Positions 16,949 to 25,119 of a DNA stretch of 64,000 nucleotides are shown here, in pieces; position 1 is the first letter of the stretch, and each line of letters begins with the position of its first letter. The DNA comes from Oscillospiraceae bacterium (GTDB lineage Bacteria > Bacillota > Clostridia > Oscillospirales > Oscillospiraceae): contig CADBWQ010000006.1 in NCBI GenBank assembly GCA_902798545.1, positions 62,001 to 126,000 on the forward strand, read 5' to 3'. The notes under the pieces are model-generated. The model saw only the letters and a list, made by a program, of their open reading frames with translations, searched no databases and was not told the DNA's origin. A program made the translations under genes and the position numbers.

Positions 16949-18432
16949 GGGGTCTCTCCTTCCTCCGCTTCGGTGCCGCTGTCGGCGAGGATGGTCCGAT
17001 AATTCTGATAAATCACCTTGCCGGGCAGCGCGCCGGAGGGCTTCTTCACGTTCCGCACCATGGTATAGTCCACCGCGGTGCGGCCGGTGCCGCGTGCCTG
17101 GGAATGGCGGGCGGCAAGCTCCGCGGCCGCGCGGATGGCCTCGTCGGAGGGCTCCAGGCCGTCGCAGCGCAGGATCACATGGCTGCCGTGGAGGGTCTTC
17201 ACATGGAACCAGTAGTCCGTGCGGCGTGCCAGGCGCGTGGTGAGTTCGTCATTCTGTACGTTGTTGCGCCCGACCAGGATCTCGAAGCCGTCGGGGCTCT
17301 CAAAGCGGAGGGGCGGGGCGCTCTTCGGCGCGGAGGGGCGCTTTTTCTTTTCCTTCCCGCGCCGGGCGGCCTTCAGGAGGCCGGTGGACTCCAGCTCGCG
17401 GCGGATCTCTTCCAGGTCCGCCGAGGAGGCGGCGCGGCCGAGCTCCTCCAGCACGCTGTTGAGCCAGTCCAGCTGTGTCTCGCCGTCGGCGATGAGCGCG
17501 GTGAGGTGCTCCCTGGCGCCCTTGAGCTTGCGGTACTCCCGAAAGCGCCGGGCGAGGTTCTCCTGCGGCGTCAGGAGCGGGTCCAGCGCGATGGCGACCT
17601 GGGGCGAGCCCTCTTCGTAATAGTTCTCGCACGCCAGCACGCGGTCGCCGCGGTGGACGCGCCAGAGGTTTGCCTGGAGAAGTTCGGCCTCGCGGCGGAC
17701 CTCTTCCATTCTCTCTGTGCGGCGGAGCTCCTCCGCCTGGGCGGCGAGCTTGCGCTGCTGCCGGTCGCGGGTGCGGCGGACGGACTTCACAAGTTCCTGG
17801 GCGCGGCGGCGCTGCAGCTCCTGCTGCTCCGCGGCGCCGTAGCGGGCGTCGAGGCGCGCGCTGACGCTCCCGGTTTCAGGGATCGCCGGCTCAGGCCGGG
17901 CGGAGGGCACCGCCCGTCGAAGAAAGGTCTCCGGCTGTTCGGGCAGCTCGTAGCGCAGGCCGGGCAGCAGGGCCCGGGAGCCGTGCTCGGAGAGCGGAAT
18001 GCGTCTGAGGCAGTCCAGGATCCGCCCGTCGGGGCCGACAAGGATCACATTCGCGGCGCGGCCCATGAGTTCCGTCACGAGGCGGAGCTCGGCGGTGTCG
18101 CCCATCTCGTTCCGGCTGTCCAGCGAGAAGGAGATCAGGCGGTCGGCGTTGGGCTGGGTGATCTCACGGATTCTGGCACCGGTCAGGTACTTCCGCAGCA
18201 GCATGCAGAACATCGGGGCGTCCTTGGGGTTTTCAAACGTGCGGGTCGTCAGATGGACCCGGGCATTCGGTCCCGCGGCGCGGATCAGGAGCTTCCGGTT
18301 CTCCCCCGCCGATCGCACGGTCAGGAGGATCAGGTCCTTTTCCGGCTGCTGGATTTTTTCGATTCTGCCATCGCGGAGCGTCTCCGACAGTTCTTCCGTC
18401 AGGGCGGCGATGGTCGCGGCATCCAAGGCCAT
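16945..18432 (-). CDS. rqcH: Ribosome quality-control factor RqcH (NFACT family)
   Basis: 495 residues, shorter than the usual 560-590. The NFACT-N domain carries the tRNA-contacting Asp-Arg pair in QPNADRLISF. The helix-hairpin and coiled-coil middle is Arg/Glu-rich (about 200-340), and the NFACT-R (DUF814) domain is in place with VGRNNVQNDELT and YWFHVKTLHGSHVIL. The family binds obstructed 50S subunits and directs C-terminal alanine tailing of stalled peptides. All key blocks are present, so the shortening appears to come from the middle region. It lies next to the rRNA maturation gene mrnC. Confidence 0.92.
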   Translation of the reverse strand: MALDAATIAALTEELSETLRDGRIEKIQQPEKDLILLTVRSAGENRKLLIRAAGPNARVHLTTRTFENPKDAPMFCMLLRKYLTGARIREITQPNADRLISFSLDSRNEMGDTAELRLVTELMGRAANVILVGPDGRILDCLRRIPLSEHGSRALLPGLRYELPEQPETFLRRAVPSARPEPAIPETGSVSARLDARYGAAEQQELQRRRAQELVKSVRRTRDRQQRKLAAQAEELRRTERMEEVRREAELLQANLWRVHRGDRVLACENYYEEGSPQVAIALDPLLTPQENLARRFREYRKLKGAREHLTALIADGETQLDWLNSVLEELGRAASSADLEEIRRELESTGLLKAARRGKEKKKRPSAPKSAPPLRFESPDGFEILVGRNNVQNDELTTRLARRTDYWFHVKTLHGSHVILRCDGLEPSDEAIRAAAELAARHSQARGTGRTAVDYTMVRNVKKPSGALPGKVIYQNYRTILADSGTEAEEGETP

Positions 18433-18436
18433 GGTC

Positions 18437-18826
18437 TCAGTCCTCCGTCACGGCAAGGAACAGCTCGTCAATGCGTCCGGTCCTGCCCTGAAGATACAGC
18501 CAGCCCAGCAAGGCCTCGAAGCCGGTGGCCGCATGGTACTCGCCGGGGTTGGCGTGGGCGGGGATGCCGTGGACATGGCTGTTCCGGCCGCGCTTATACA
18601 CGGCCGTCTCCTCGTCGGTGAGGAGGGGCAGCAGTTTCTGTACGGTCCGGGCCTGGGCCTCGGCCCGGACATAGGCCACGGTCTGCCGGTGCAGATTCTG
18701 GACCGCGGCGGGGCCGCGGGCGGCCAGCATGCCGCGGATCAGCAGCTCATAGACCGCGTCGCCCACATGGGCCAGGGCCAGGGAGCTCAGGGCGTTCACC
18801 TCGGCCGTGGACATCGCCTCACGCAT
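18437..18826 (-). CDS. mrnC: Mini-ribonuclease III
   Basis: 129 residues from the ATG at 18826, whose first codons overlap the ftsK stop (ATGCGTGA). It has the RNase III catalytic fold without a dsRNA-binding domain: LAHVGDAVYELLIR carries the catalytic Asp, and EYHAATGFEALLGWLYL the C-terminal acidic site. It matures 23S rRNA ends in Firmicutes. KRGRNS and the HG motif are also family features. Confidence 0.94.
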   Translation of the reverse strand: MREAMSTAEVNALSSLALAHVGDAVYELLIRGMLAARGPAAVQNLHRQTVAYVRAEAQARTVQKLLPLLTDEETAVYKRGRNSHVHGIPAHANPGEYHAATGFEALLGWLYLQGRTGRIDELFLAVTED

Positions 18827-21569
18827 CGAAGTCGTCCTCGCTGTCATTGTCTTCCATCGCGTCGGGAAGATCCGCCATGGGATCCGGTTCCGCGTCGGCG
18901 GGCAGATACCCCAGCTTCACCTGAAGATCGTGCCAGCCGGCCCTGTCGATGGTCACGCTGCGGGGCTTGGCACCCTCATAGGGGCCGACGATGCCCAGCT
19001 CCTCGAGCTGGTCCACGATGCGGGCCGCGCGGGAATAGCCCAGCTTGATGCGGCGCTGGAGCATCGAGACCGAGCAGGAGCCCATCTCGATCACAACCTC
19101 GGCCGCCTGGGGCAGCATCTCGTCAAACTCGCTGGCGGGGCCGTCGCCGCCGCCCGACTTCTCGTCGGGGGCGCTGTTCTTGTCCTTGGTGGCCTTGAGC
19201 ATATAGTCTTCGATCTCGGCGTTCTTCTCAACCTCGAGATTGTTGTGTTCCTTGATGAAGTTGATGACGTCCTCGCGCTCCTCGTCCGAGACAAAGGAGC
19301 CCTGGATCCGGGTGGGCTTGCCGCTGCCGATGGGCGAATAGAGCATGTCGCCGAAGCCGATCAGCTTCTCGGCGCCGCCCTGGTCCAGGATGATCCGGCT
19401 TTCAAGCGCGGAGGACACCGCGAAGGCGATGCGTGAGGGGATATTGGCCTTCATGAGGCCGGTGATGACATCGGCGGAGGGGCGCTGGGTCGCGATGACA
19501 AGGTGCATGCCCGCGGCACGGCCCATCTGGGCCACGCGGCAGATGCTCTCCTCCACGTCCTTCGAGGCCACCAGCATGAGGTCGGCCAGCTCGTCGATGA
19601 CGATGACGACGCGGGGAAGGGTCTCGCTCCCCTGCTCCTTCTGGATGCGGTTATAGGCGTCGAGATCGCGCACGCCGATCTCGGAAAAGGCGCGGTAGCG
19701 CTTGAGCATCTCCACCACGGACCACTGCAGCGCGCCGGCCGCCTTCTTGGGGTCGGTGACGACGGGGACATAGAGGTGGGGAATGCCGTTATAGATGCCG
19801 AGCTCGACCATCTTCGGGTCGATCATGATGAGCTTGACCTCGTCCGGGCGCGCCTTGTACAGCAGGCTCAGGATCAGCGAGTTCATGCAGACCGACTTGC
19901 CGGAACCGGTGGTGCCGGCGATCAGGAGGTGCGGGAGCTTGGAGATGTTGCCGACGATGCAGTTGCCGCCGATGTCCTTGCCCAGGGCAAAGCTCAGCTT
20001 CGACTTGGCGGAGGAAAAGTTGTTCGAGTCAAGGATATCCCGCAGGAAGACGGTGCTGATCGTCTTGTTGGGAACCTCGATGCCGACGGTGGAGATCTTG
20101 TCCGGGATCGGGGCGACACGGACGTTCACCACGCCCAGCGACAGGGCGAGGTCGCCCGCGAGGTTTGTGATCCGGGCGAGCTTTACGCCGCGGTCCAGCT
20201 CGATGTCATAGCGCGTGACCGTGGGTCCGCGGGTATAGTCGACGACCCGGGCGCTGATGCCGAAGCTCTGGATGGCCTCCTCCAGGCGGCGCCGGTTGAG
20301 GTTCACCTCGTCGGTGGCGTCCCCGGCCACGCCGGTGCTCGCGCGCAGAAGCGTGAGCGGCGGGAATTCGTAATCGCCAAGGTCGGCGCCGCTGCCGGCG
20401 ATCTCCTGTTCGATCTTTCGGCTCTCTTCGGCGATCTCGTCGCGCCGGACGGTCTCGACCCTGGCGGGCTCGGCCTTCGGGGCTTTGGTCGTGGTGCGCT
20501 TGGGCTTCACGGTCTTCGGCTCCATTGCGGGCGCGGGCTCGGAAGAGGCCGGAGCCGCGGCAGAGGCGGATGCCGGTCTCAGCGGGGTCTGGAGCATGGT
20601 CTCAACCTCACTCAGCGCGCTGCCGGAGGCGGCAAAGGGCGGGGCGAGCTCCTCGTCCTCCACGAGGGGAAGGTCCCGGATAATCTCGGTCTTGACCGTG
20701 CGGCGCGGGGTGCTGCGGGCGGTTTTTTTCACCTTGCCCGCCGCGGCGTTCACGTCGAGGAAGTCGTCCTCCTCGCCCAGCGGAATGTCCACATTGAATA
20801 TCCCCTGGCGGGTGCCCTGGACGATTTTGGTCGGCTGCTTCTTCGGGGCGGTGCGCAGGTCCAGGATGCCGCGGGCGGCTGCCTTTTCCTCGATCTTCCG
20901 GTGCTCCTGCTCATAGCGGACGTAGGCGTTGTGGGAGCGGGTAATCCGGGCGATCAGGCCGCGGAGACTGCCCCAGCAGCAGACGACGAAGCAGTATAGG
21001 AAGCCCAGCACCAGCAGGGGCAGGGTTCCGTACATGCTGAGCGCGCGGTTCATCGCCCATGCGATCAGCCCGCCGATGACGCCGCCGGACTTCATCACCG
21101 TTCCGAGGTCGAAGAGGTCGTTTACCGCCTCATAGAGGTCGGCCCCCTCGCGGATGCCGGTGTCCAGCATCAGCTCGGAGAGGGCGGCGAAGATCACCGG
21201 CAGCATCAGCGTCGCGAAAACGCGCGCCGCGATGGGGCGGCTGCCGCTGGTAAACAGAAGAATCGCCGACACCGCAAAGGCCGGCGCCGCGAGATAGAAG
21301 CCCCAGCCAAGCAGGCCGCGCAGCCAGGTGGAGAAGAAATCCACAAAGCTGCCCTCGGTGTTAAAATAGCTGATGACCGAGCAGATCGCAAGGATCATGC
21401 AGATCACGCCGCCGATGACATTGCTGCCGTAGCCGGGCGAAACCTCGGTAAAGCCCCCCTCACCGAGGTTCTTCTTCGGTGGTGGAGGCGGTGCGGGGTT
21501 CTTTGCCCGGCTCCTGGAGCCGGTTTTCTTTGTTGTTGTTTTGCCTGAAGTCGTTGCTTTTCTTGCCAT
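18819..21569 (-). CDS. ftsK: DNA translocase FtsK/SpoIIIE
   Basis: 916 residues. Four N-terminal membrane helices (residues about 50-200), a charged and Pro/Ala-rich linker (210-400), a motor with Walker A GTTGSGKSVCMN and Walker B VVIVIDELADLM, and a C-terminal gamma winged helix (from about 835, MGSCSVSMLQRRIKLGYSRA) that reads the orienting sequences. It pumps chromosomal DNA through the division or sporulation septum. I cannot tell from sequence whether it is the SpoIIIE or SftA/FtsK role; membrane helices favour SpoIIIE. It starts 24 bases after the uppP-like gene. Confidence 0.95.
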   Translation of the reverse strand: MARKATTSGKTTTKKTGSRSRAKNPAPPPPPKKNLGEGGFTEVSPGYGSNVIGGVICMILAICSVISYFNTEGSFVDFFSTWLRGLLGWGFYLAAPAFAVSAILLFTSGSRPIAARVFATLMLPVIFAALSELMLDTGIREGADLYEAVNDLFDLGTVMKSGGVIGGLIAWAMNRALSMYGTLPLLVLGFLYCFVVCCWGSLRGLIARITRSHNAYVRYEQEHRKIEEKAAARGILDLRTAPKKQPTKIVQGTRQGIFNVDIPLGEEDDFLDVNAAAGKVKKTARSTPRRTVKTEIIRDLPLVEDEELAPPFAASGSALSEVETMLQTPLRPASASAAAPASSEPAPAMEPKTVKPKRTTTKAPKAEPARVETVRRDEIAEESRKIEQEIAGSGADLGDYEFPPLTLLRASTGVAGDATDEVNLNRRRLEEAIQSFGISARVVDYTRGPTVTRYDIELDRGVKLARITNLAGDLALSLGVVNVRVAPIPDKISTVGIEVPNKTISTVFLRDILDSNNFSSAKSKLSFALGKDIGGNCIVGNISKLPHLLIAGTTGSGKSVCMNSLILSLLYKARPDEVKLIMIDPKMVELGIYNGIPHLYVPVVTDPKKAAGALQWSVVEMLKRYRAFSEIGVRDLDAYNRIQKEQGSETLPRVVIVIDELADLMLVASKDVEESICRVAQMGRAAGMHLVIATQRPSADVITGLMKANIPSRIAFAVSSALESRIILDQGGAEKLIGFGDMLYSPIGSGKPTRIQGSFVSDEEREDVINFIKEHNNLEVEKNAEIEDYMLKATKDKNSAPDEKSGGGDGPASEFDEMLPQAAEVVIEMGSCSVSMLQRRIKLGYSRAARIVDQLEELGIVGPYEGAKPRSVTIDRAGWHDLQVKLGYLPADAEPDPMADLPDAMEDNDSEDDFDA

Positions 21570-21593
21570 GGATACAGTCCTGTTCTAAATACG

Positions 21594-22424
21594 TCAGAAT
21601 ATCAGCGTGAGGATGATGGAGAGGACCCCGATCACCCAGCTGTAGTACGCAAGTCCCCCGAAACCGCGCCGGCGGACCAGTCTGCGAAACACGAAGACGG
21701 AGAAGAAGCCCGTGACGAGCGCCGCACCCGCGCCTGCCAGATACACGGTCATATAGGCCGTGTCGATCCCGGCGACGGCCGCGTCGGCCAGGCTCAGGAT
21801 GAAGGAGCCGAACAGCGCCGGAATGGCCAGCAGCATCCCGAAGCGGATGCAGTAGTTCTTCTGAAAGCCCAGCGCCTCGCCGCAGGTGACCGTCACCGCG
21901 AGGCGCGAGATCCCCGGGATCACCGCCACGGCCTGGCAGATGCCGATCAGAAGCGCGTCGGGAATCTGCATCCGGCCGAGGCCCTTCTTCCCCTGGACCA
22001 TGCGCTCGGCAATGTAGAGGACGGCGCCGTTGAGGATGAACATCACGCCGACGAAGGAGGTGCTGCTCCAGAGGCTGAGATAATTGCGCCGGAAGGGCAG
22101 CATCATCAGCAGCGGCAGCGTCGCCATCACCAGCATGAACAGCAGCCGCGCCTCGGGATAGCGCTCCCCTTTCCGCGCCTGCCGCTTTGAGAAGCCGGTG
22201 AGGCCCGCCGTGTCGCGGATCATTTCGGCAATGTCCCGGCGGTAGGCCAGGACCAGCGCGATCATCGCCGCGAGCTCCGTAAAGGCCTTGAACAGCAGAT
22301 GGAGCTCCGTCATATGGAGGTCGAAGAGCGTGTTCACCACAGCCAGATGCCCGGTGCCGGAGAGGCCCAGCATCTCCGTCAGGGCATAGATGATGCCGGC
22401 GACGATGGAATTGGAAACGGACAC
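21594..22424 (-). CDS. uppP: Undecaprenyl-diphosphate phosphatase-like (BacA/UppP), divergent
   Basis: 276 residues from the GTG at 22424, which has GGGAGG 7 bases upstream. Multispanning BacA-fold protein: the first signature reads YALTEMLGLSGTGH, where the canonical form is EGLTEFLPISSTGH, and the second reads PGISRLAVT, where it is normally PGTSRSG. The first of the two catalytic glutamates is thus replaced by Tyr and one Ser is lost, while the second Glu, the His and the Arg remain. Canonical enzymes recycle the lipid carrier for peptidoglycan. This version may be less active, have a different substrate, or act only in lipid transport. It is the first gene of the operon ending with yraN. 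Confidence 0.8.
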   Translation of the reverse strand: MSVSNSIVAGIIYALTEMLGLSGTGHLAVVNTLFDLHMTELHLLFKAFTELAAMIALVLAYRRDIAEMIRDTAGLTGFSKRQARKGERYPEARLLFMLVMATLPLLMMLPFRRNYLSLWSSTSFVGVMFILNGAVLYIAERMVQGKKGLGRMQIPDALLIGICQAVAVIPGISRLAVTVTCGEALGFQKNYCIRFGMLLAIPALFGSFILSLADAAVAGIDTAYMTVYLAGAGAALVTGFFSVFVFRRLVRRRGFGGLAYYSWVIGVLSIILTLIF

Positions 22425-22484
22425 GTCCTCACCTCCCCGTAATCTCAAGTGCTTTCCGGGGCTTCCCCGAAAAGTTTGCAGAAT

Positions 22485-22513
22485 ATTGTATCATATTCGG
22501 CCCCGAAAAACAA
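22485..22513 (-). promoter_or_regulatory. Promoter of the uppP-ftsK-yraN operon
   Basis: TTGTTT (22513-22508), 17 bases, TACAAT (22490-22485) on the minus strand, about 60 bases before the GTG start. The -35 box abuts the terminator of the upstream ATPase gene. Confidence 0.6.
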
Positions 22514-22550
22514 GTGCGTGTACAAAGGTCCTTCTCCCCTGTACACGCAC
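22514..22550 (-). terminator. Terminator of the AAA+ ATPase gene
   Basis: An 11-base perfect stem GTGCGTGTACA / TGTACACGCAC (22550-22540 with 22524-22514), followed on the minus strand by TTGTTTTT. Confidence 0.8.
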
Positions 22551-22577
22551 ATGTGATTTCCTGTGCCGTCCGGTCCG

Positions 22578-24110
22578 TCAGTTTTCTTTTTCCGGCTCGG
22601 CGTCCGCGGCTTCCGGTTTGGCTCCTGCAGTATCCGGTTCGGTGTTCTCAGCTTCCGGTTCGGCCTCCACCGGCTGCTCCGGAAGATCCTCGGGCTCCAT
22701 GAGGTCCTCGGGCAGGACCGCGATCAGATCGTCCTTGGAGGGGTTCTCCATGGCGGCAACGCGGTTGGACTGGCGCACGACCATGTCCTCGAAGCAGTTG
22801 CGCACATCGCGGCCGTTGCCGAAGTTCTCGTTCCGCTCCTCGTACATCTCGTCAAACATCTTCAGGGCTGCTTCTTCGGTCTCGGGCGTCATGGTATAGC
22901 TGTTCTTTTTGCACTGGATGCGGAAGATCTCCATCAGCTGCTTCCCGTCATAGTCGGGGAAGTAGAAATAGCGGTTGAAGCGGCTCTCAAGTCCGGGGTT
23001 GGAGGTGATGAAGCCCTCCATGGGACCGGTGTAGCCCGCGACGATCACGACAAGATCGTCCCTGTGGTCCTCCATGGCCTTCAGAAGGGTCTCAATGGCC
23101 TCGCGGCCGAAGTCGTTCTCGCCGCCGGAGGAGAGGGAGTAGGCCTCGTCAATGAAGAGCACGCCGCCCAGGGCGGACTGGATGACCTCCTGGGTCTTGA
23201 GGGCGGTCTGGCCCACATAGCCGGCCACCAGGCCGGAGCGGTCCACTTCGATCAGCTGGCCCTTGCTGAGGACGCCGATGGCGGCGTACAGCCCGCTGAT
23301 CAGGCGGGCGACGGTGGTCTTGCCGGTGCCGGGGTTGCCGAGGAAGACCATGTGGAAGCTCATCGGCGGGACGGGCAGGTCGTTCTCCTGACGGAGCTTG
23401 CGGACCTTCACAAGGTTCATGAGGTTCTTGACCTCTTTCTTCACCGTCTCGAGACCGACAAGACTGTCAAGCTGCTCCATCAGCTCGTCAAAGTTCGGCT
23501 TTTCGGGCGCCTTTTCGGCCTCCTCCGGCTTCTTTGCGGCGTCCTTGCCGCCGGAGGTCTGGACCTGGGGGCTGTGCTTCTCGATAAAGCTCGGCTCGCC
23601 GCTGGTCACGAAGTCCAGCGGGTTCAGCCCCTCGCGGCTCTTGCGCACGCCGGTGGTGTCGCAGATGGCCGAGAGGCGGTCGGTGCACTCGGTGATGAAT
23701 TCGGCCTCAGAATAGGTCACGTCGTCGTCCACCGCCGCGAGATAGAGCAGGATATTCGTGAGCATGCGGATAAAGGTGCGGGAGGTCTCGGTCCCACGCT
23801 TCGCATCGGACTCGGCCAGGTTCCAGAAGAACACCGGGGGCAGGAAGACGTCGTCTTCACAGATGGAGCTGGTCAGGTTCCAGAGCAGCCACTTCGGCTG
23901 CTGGCGCCCGCGGGAGTAGATCTGGTTGGCCATGGCCACATGGCGCTCCCCGATCCCGCCGGCCCTGCTCCAGAGCGAGAGGGCGCATTTGGTCATGAAC
24001 TCATCCAGTTCCGGGGCCAGATTGGCGCTGCCGATCCGGTAAAACGCGTCGGTGTTGGCGAGGTAGATCTTATGGAATTCTTCCGGGCTGCGATTCCAGG
24101 TAGTGGGCAT
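22578..24110 (-). CDS. AAA+ ATPase, CbbX/SpoVK-like
   Basis: 510 residues. An N-terminal helical region (about 1-190) resembles the TerB-like domain that often precedes this ATPase. A charged linker follows, then one AAA+ domain: LVGLETVKKEVKNL, Walker A GNPGTGKTT, pore-loop region GYVGQTALKT, Walker B VLFIDEAYSL, and Arg finger in LESRFNRYF. The C-terminal tail is Glu/Pro/Ala-rich with six or so imperfect short repeats. Members of this clade remodel protein complexes (SpoVK, CbbX, type VII EccA), but the client here is unknown. It stands alone with its own promoter (24153-24181) and terminator, divergent from rsmE. Confidence 0.88.
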   Translation of the reverse strand: MPTTWNRSPEEFHKIYLANTDAFYRIGSANLAPELDEFMTKCALSLWSRAGGIGERHVAMANQIYSRGRQQPKWLLWNLTSSICEDDVFLPPVFFWNLAESDAKRGTETSRTFIRMLTNILLYLAAVDDDVTYSEAEFITECTDRLSAICDTTGVRKSREGLNPLDFVTSGEPSFIEKHSPQVQTSGGKDAAKKPEEAEKAPEKPNFDELMEQLDSLVGLETVKKEVKNLMNLVKVRKLRQENDLPVPPMSFHMVFLGNPGTGKTTVARLISGLYAAIGVLSKGQLIEVDRSGLVAGYVGQTALKTQEVIQSALGGVLFIDEAYSLSSGGENDFGREAIETLLKAMEDHRDDLVVIVAGYTGPMEGFITSNPGLESRFNRYFYFPDYDGKQLMEIFRIQCKKNSYTMTPETEEAALKMFDEMYEERNENFGNGRDVRNCFEDMVVRQSNRVAAMENPSKDDLIAVLPEDLMEPEDLPEQPVEAEPEAENTEPDTAGAKPEAADAEPEKEN

Positions 24111-24152
24111 GGGAAAGCCTCCGTTTCATGTCGTAATACTACAGCAGACTGT

Positions 24153-24181
24153 ATTATAGTTCAGGCTTTGCCATCCGTCAA
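24153..24181 (-). promoter_or_regulatory. Promoter of the AAA+ ATPase gene
   Basis: TTGACG (24181-24176), 17-base spacer, TATAAT (24158-24153) on the minus strand, about 45 bases before the start codon. Confidence 0.82.
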
Positions 24182-24190
24182 GAAAGGAAC

Positions 24191-24219
24191 TTGCAAAGCC
24201 CCGGAAAATATGCGATAAT
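24191..24219 (+). promoter_or_regulatory. Promoter of rsmE
   Basis: TTGCAA (24191-24196), 17-base spacer, GATAAT (24214-24219). It is back-to-back with the ATPase promoter, with the two -35 boxes ten bases apart. Confidence 0.72.
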
Positions 24220-24246
24220 AATCGGCGTTGAAAGGAGCGATGCTGC

Positions 24247-24981
24247 GTGGCGCGTTTTTTCATAGCGGGTACGAATCTTCTGAACGGTCCCCGGGTCATC
24301 ATCCGCGGCCGTGACGCCGAACATGTCCAGGTTCTGCGCATCCGTCCGGGCGAGGACGTCACGATCTGTGACACGCAGGGGACGGACTATAAGTGCCGCC
24401 TGGTGCGCGCGGACAAGGAGGAGGCCGAGTTCGAGGTTGTCGAGGTTGTCCCCTGCAGGGGCGAACCCTCGGTGGAGGTGACGGTGCTCTGCGGCCTGCC
24501 GAAGGGCGACCGGGTGGATTATATCATCCAGAAGTCCGTCGAGGCGGGCGCCCACGGGATCGTGTTCTTCCAGTCCGCCCGGAGCATCGCGAAGCCCGAC
24601 GACCCGTACAAAAAGCTTGAGCGCTGGAACCGCATCAGCGAGGAGGCCGCCAAGCAGTCCGGCCGCGGCATCATTCCCCGGGTCAGCTGGGCGCCGGATT
24701 ACGGAGAAGTCCTGAACACCGCGGTGCACCACGATCTCGCCCTGTTCATGTATGAGACCGGCGAGCGCGAGCCGCTGAACACCGTGCTGGAGGCCAACCG
24801 GTCGGCCGGAAGCGTCTCGATCCTCACGGGGCCGGAGGGCGGGTTTGAACCCTTCGAGGCGGACCTTGCAAGGATTGCGGGGCTGCACATCTGCTCGATG
24901 GGTGAACGGATCCTCCGCTGTGAGACCGCGCCGGTCGTTGCCGTCACGGCCGTGATGTACGCAACCGGGAATCTCTCCTGA
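24247..24981 (+). CDS. rsmE: 16S rRNA m3U1498 methyltransferase RsmE
   Basis: 244 residues from a GTG with AAAGGAG nine bases upstream. N-terminal PUA-like domain, then a SPOUT knot: LPKGDRVDYIIQKSVEAG, SEEAAKQSGRG, the SAM-binding LTGPEGGFEPFE and the trefoil MGERILRCETA. Methylates N3 of U1498 in the decoding region of 16S rRNA. It forms a single-gene transcript closed by the terminator at 25051-25095. Confidence 0.96.
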   Translation: MARFFIAGTNLLNGPRVIIRGRDAEHVQVLRIRPGEDVTICDTQGTDYKCRLVRADKEEAEFEVVEVVPCRGEPSVEVTVLCGLPKGDRVDYIIQKSVEAGAHGIVFFQSARSIAKPDDPYKKLERWNRISEEAAKQSGRGIIPRVSWAPDYGEVLNTAVHHDLALFMYETGEREPLNTVLEANRSAGSVSILTGPEGGFEPFEADLARIAGLHICSMGERILRCETAPVVAVTAVMYATGNLS

Positions 24982-25048
24982 GAAACCGGAGAAAGGCCGC
25001 CCGACCGGGGAACCGGTCCATCCATACGATCCATCCATACAGAATCAA

Positions 25049-25095
25049 ACAGCAGCTGAATTCAGGGAGCTCCCCTGTTCAGCTGCTGTTTTTGC
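25049..25095. terminator. Strong terminator downstream of rsmE, shared with the converging CHAP gene
   Basis: AGCAGCTGAA (25051-25060) pairs perfectly with TTCAGCTGCT (25078-25087), extended by an inner GGGAG/CTCCC, then GTTTTTGCG on the plus strand. Confidence 0.9.
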
Positions 25096-25119
25096 GTTTC
25101 GTATTCCGCCGGTACGCGC

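Noticed and set aside
22563-24218. 551-codon plus-strand frame opposite the AAA+ gene
   Set aside because: Typical antisense frame of a high-GC gene; the AAA+ motifs on the other strand are unambiguous. The same applies to 19503-20999, 17104-18621 and 29420-30562.
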